Positions 62,414 through 64,000 of a DNA stretch of 64,000 nt are shown in pieces; the stretch's first letter is position 1, and each line of letters starts with the position of its first letter. The position numbers and the translations under genes are program-made. Where the stretch lies: assembly GCF_019837165.1 (NCBI RefSeq), contig NZ_JAGYHC010000001.1:2480001-2544000 (forward strand). Reading direction: 5' to 3'. The notes beneath the pieces were generated by a model, which saw only the letters and a list, made by a program, of their open reading frames with translations, made no database searches and was not told the DNA's origin. The stretch comes from Virgibacillus sp. NKC19-3. Its GTDB lineage: Bacteria; Bacillota; Bacilli; Bacillales; Amphibacillaceae.

Positions 62414-64000
62414 CTATTTCTTAAATTCCATCTTCCAGCTATAATAATCATTATCCGGGTTTTTCTCATACCGTAAATATGCATTGAACTTTTTGCCCTT
62501 TTTGCTTGTAAGCCCCTTTACATAGGCCCTTTTATTTTTTAATAGATTTTTCACAAGCGTTTTTGTTGGTTTTTTCTTCATGGATGCCAGATACTTGTCA
62601 TTCTTCCAAATCATAAATTTGCAACCACTTTTCCAATTGCTGCAGCCAAAACCTTTATAACCTTCTATAATCTTACCACCACAAGCTGGGCAGCTGCCTA
62701 GCTCTTCATTTGTTTTCCCGGTTGCCGCAACTTCATTAATAATTTCATCTTTTCCACGCTTTATCGTTTCCACAGATTCATTCGTAAACGAAAAAATGAA
62801 ATGTAAAAATTCCTTCTTGCTGACATTTCCATTTTGTATATCTGATAAAACTTTTTCTAAGCGGCCGGTAAACTCCAAGTCAAAGAGGTCTGTAACCGGA
62901 AAGGTTTCTACAAGCTTTCGACCCAACTGCGTACATAACAGATTTTTACCTTGCGTGGAAATATAGCCTACATCTTTTAATTTCTTGATTGTTTCAGCCC
63001 TTGTTGCAGGGGTTCCAATACTGAATCCTGCCAAAATACTTCCCGCTAATTCCTCGCTCTCATCTTCTTTAAAATGCTTACCACATGTTTCCATCAATCG
63101 TAATAAGGTTCGCTCCGTATGATGTTTTGGGGGTTTGGTTACATGGGACGTGACCGCTGCATCTAAAAGATAAACAGTCTCTTTGACTTGAACAGAAGGT
63201 AAAACAATCTCTTTGGATTCGATATTCTCAACCTTTTTCCACCCCTCAATGAGCTGCACCCTTCCTTTTGAGACAAACTCTCCTTTTACATCTCCTATTT
63301 TCGTCGTTAGTTTTGTCTCTTCATATACAGCCACCGGCATAAATTGCATGATGAAACGGTTTTTAATAGCTGTATAAACGATTTGTTCATCGTTTGTGAG
63401 ACGTTTGGGTTTTAAATAGGTTGGAGTGATAGCACTATGGCTTTCCACTTTGGCGTTATTAAATACGCTTTTCGTTTTCATGAACTTGATTTCATCTTTA
63501 TATGGAAGATCTTCTGCATGGGTTTCCAGTACCTTAGCTGTTTTTCCAACAAGGCTCTCATCTATGGCAGTACTGGGTGTACGTGGATACGTAATAAACT
63601 TTTTCTCATAAAGGGATTGGGCAACTTTTAGAACCTTATCAGATGTCCATCCTTTATATTTATTCGTAATATAACCTTGCAAATTGGAAAGGTTGAATAA
63701 AATAGGAGCAAATTCTTTCTTTTCTTTCATCTGCTTATCAATAATGTTTCCATGTTCATATTGAATAGCATTATAGATGATTTCCAAGTCTTCTTTCTTT
63801 TTGAATTTCTCATTGTTTTCTTCGACATATGTACCCTGATACTGCTGTTCATCCTCTGTTTGAAAAGTTGCGTTTAGCTTAAAATAGTCTTCCGGAACAA
63901 AATTTTCGATTTCCTTATCCCGATCATAAATAATTTTTAGTGTAGGAAGTAGCACCCTACCGATATTAAGGGCTTTCCCCTTCCCTTTCTGGTATTTTAA
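62414..64000 (-). CDS. topB: DNA topoisomerase III, 5' end beyond the window
   Basis: About 529 C-terminal codons. KALNIGRVLLPTLKIIYDRD at the right edge, the active-site region YPRTPSTAIDE (catalytic Tyr), GFSIGTPATRAETIKKL, and a C-terminal zinc-ribbon-like CPACGGKI...CSNWKSGC. Type IA topoisomerase that decatenates DNA. The N-terminal TOPRIM domain lies outside the window. Confidence 0.93.
   Translation of the reverse strand, partial: LKYQKGKGKALNIGRVLLPTLKIIYDRDKEIENFVPEDYFKLNATFQTEDEQQYQGTYVEENNEKFKKKEDLEIIYNAIQYEHGNIIDKQMKEKKEFAPILFNLSNLQGYITNKYKGWTSDKVLKVAQSLYEKKFITYPRTPSTAIDESLVGKTAKVLETHAEDLPYKDEIKFMKTKSVFNNAKVESHSAITPTYLKPKRLTNDEQIVYTAIKNRFIMQFMPVAVYEETKLTTKIGDVKGEFVSKGRVQLIEGWKKVENIESKEIVLPSVQVKETVYLLDAAVTSHVTKPPKHHTERTLLRLMETCGKHFKEDESEELAGSILAGFSIGTPATRAETIKKLKDVGYISTQGKNLLCTQLGRKLVETFPVTDLFDLEFTGRLEKVLSDIQNGNVSKKEFLHFIFSFTNESVETIKRGKDEIINEVAATGKTNEELGSCPACGGKIIEGYKGFGCSNWKSGCKFMIWKNDKYLASMKKKPTKTLVKNLLKNKRAYVKGLTSKKGKKFNAYLRYEKNPDNDYYSWKMEFKK

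Overview
The window looks like the chromosome of a low-GC, endospore-forming, probably salt- or alkali-tolerant member of the Bacillaceae (Oceanobacillus/Virgibacillus type). The evidence is the sporulation genes, the gene order, which follows the Bacillus subtilis ykq/ykr/pdh/ykt/yla and yku blocks, strong AAAGGAGG ribosome sites, frequent TTG/GTG starts and acidic lipoproteins. I saw no transposase, prophage module (apart from one lone holin gene), tRNA, rRNA or CRISPR array. Both ends cut genes: pyruvate carboxylase on the left (3' end missing) and DNA topoisomerase III on the right (5' end missing).

1-10.3 kb: pycA and ftsW overlap, then come ylaN, a ylaL-like gene, the spore lipoprotein gene ylaJ, ylaI, ylaH, ylaF, suhB/yktC, ykzI-like, yktB and yktA. 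A decayed reading frame lies near 6.5 kb. 10.4-15 kb: an SR1P (GapA-binding peptide) gene with a promoter that carries a perfect CcpN-type operator match, a lipoprotein polysaccharide deacetylase, a BCCT osmolyte transporter with an ATT start and a frameshift, and a DUF4317 protein. 15.2-26 kb: pdhABCD, ykyA, peptide deformylase, a HAD phosphatase, rpoY-rnjA and ktrC. 26-30.9 kb: a heterodimeric ABC exporter, a cytosolic thioredoxin-fold protein and the c-di-AMP sensor DarB (YkuL).

31-40.8 kb: a CDF metal exporter, the Tat-type phosphoesterase ykuE, a SCO1-like copper chaperone, ykyB, an EamA permease, very small FbpB-like and Spo0E-like genes, signal peptidase I, KtrB/D, ywpF and a nitroreductase. 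40.9-44.7 kb: a seven-gene spore operon (DUF1657, YhcN/YlaJ lipoprotein, SpoVAC, SpoVAD, SpoVAE, DUF1657, DUF421) with the layout of the spoVA2mob operon linked to spore heat resistance. 44.9-48.9 kb: a four-gene unit cstA, a small protein ending in Cys-Cys, an ArsA-type ATPase and an MDR dehydrogenase.

49-64 kb: an ion-transporter-like permease, a TPP riboswitch with thiT, a PepF-like peptidase, a lone SPP1-type holin, yceI, a 652-residue aconitase, a VanW protein, small membrane proteins, type II NADH dehydrogenase, an SDR, a stand-alone C-terminal domain of an acyl-CoA synthetase, and topB. Three copies of a palindromic repeat of about 100 bp sit at gene 3' ends in this part.

Themes: central carbon flow (PycA, PDH, aconitase, SR1P/CcpN), K+ and c-di-AMP physiology (KtrC, KtrB/D, DarB, PycA) and spore properties (SpoVA-type operon, two YhcN/YlaJ lipoproteins, Spo0E-like, YkyB).
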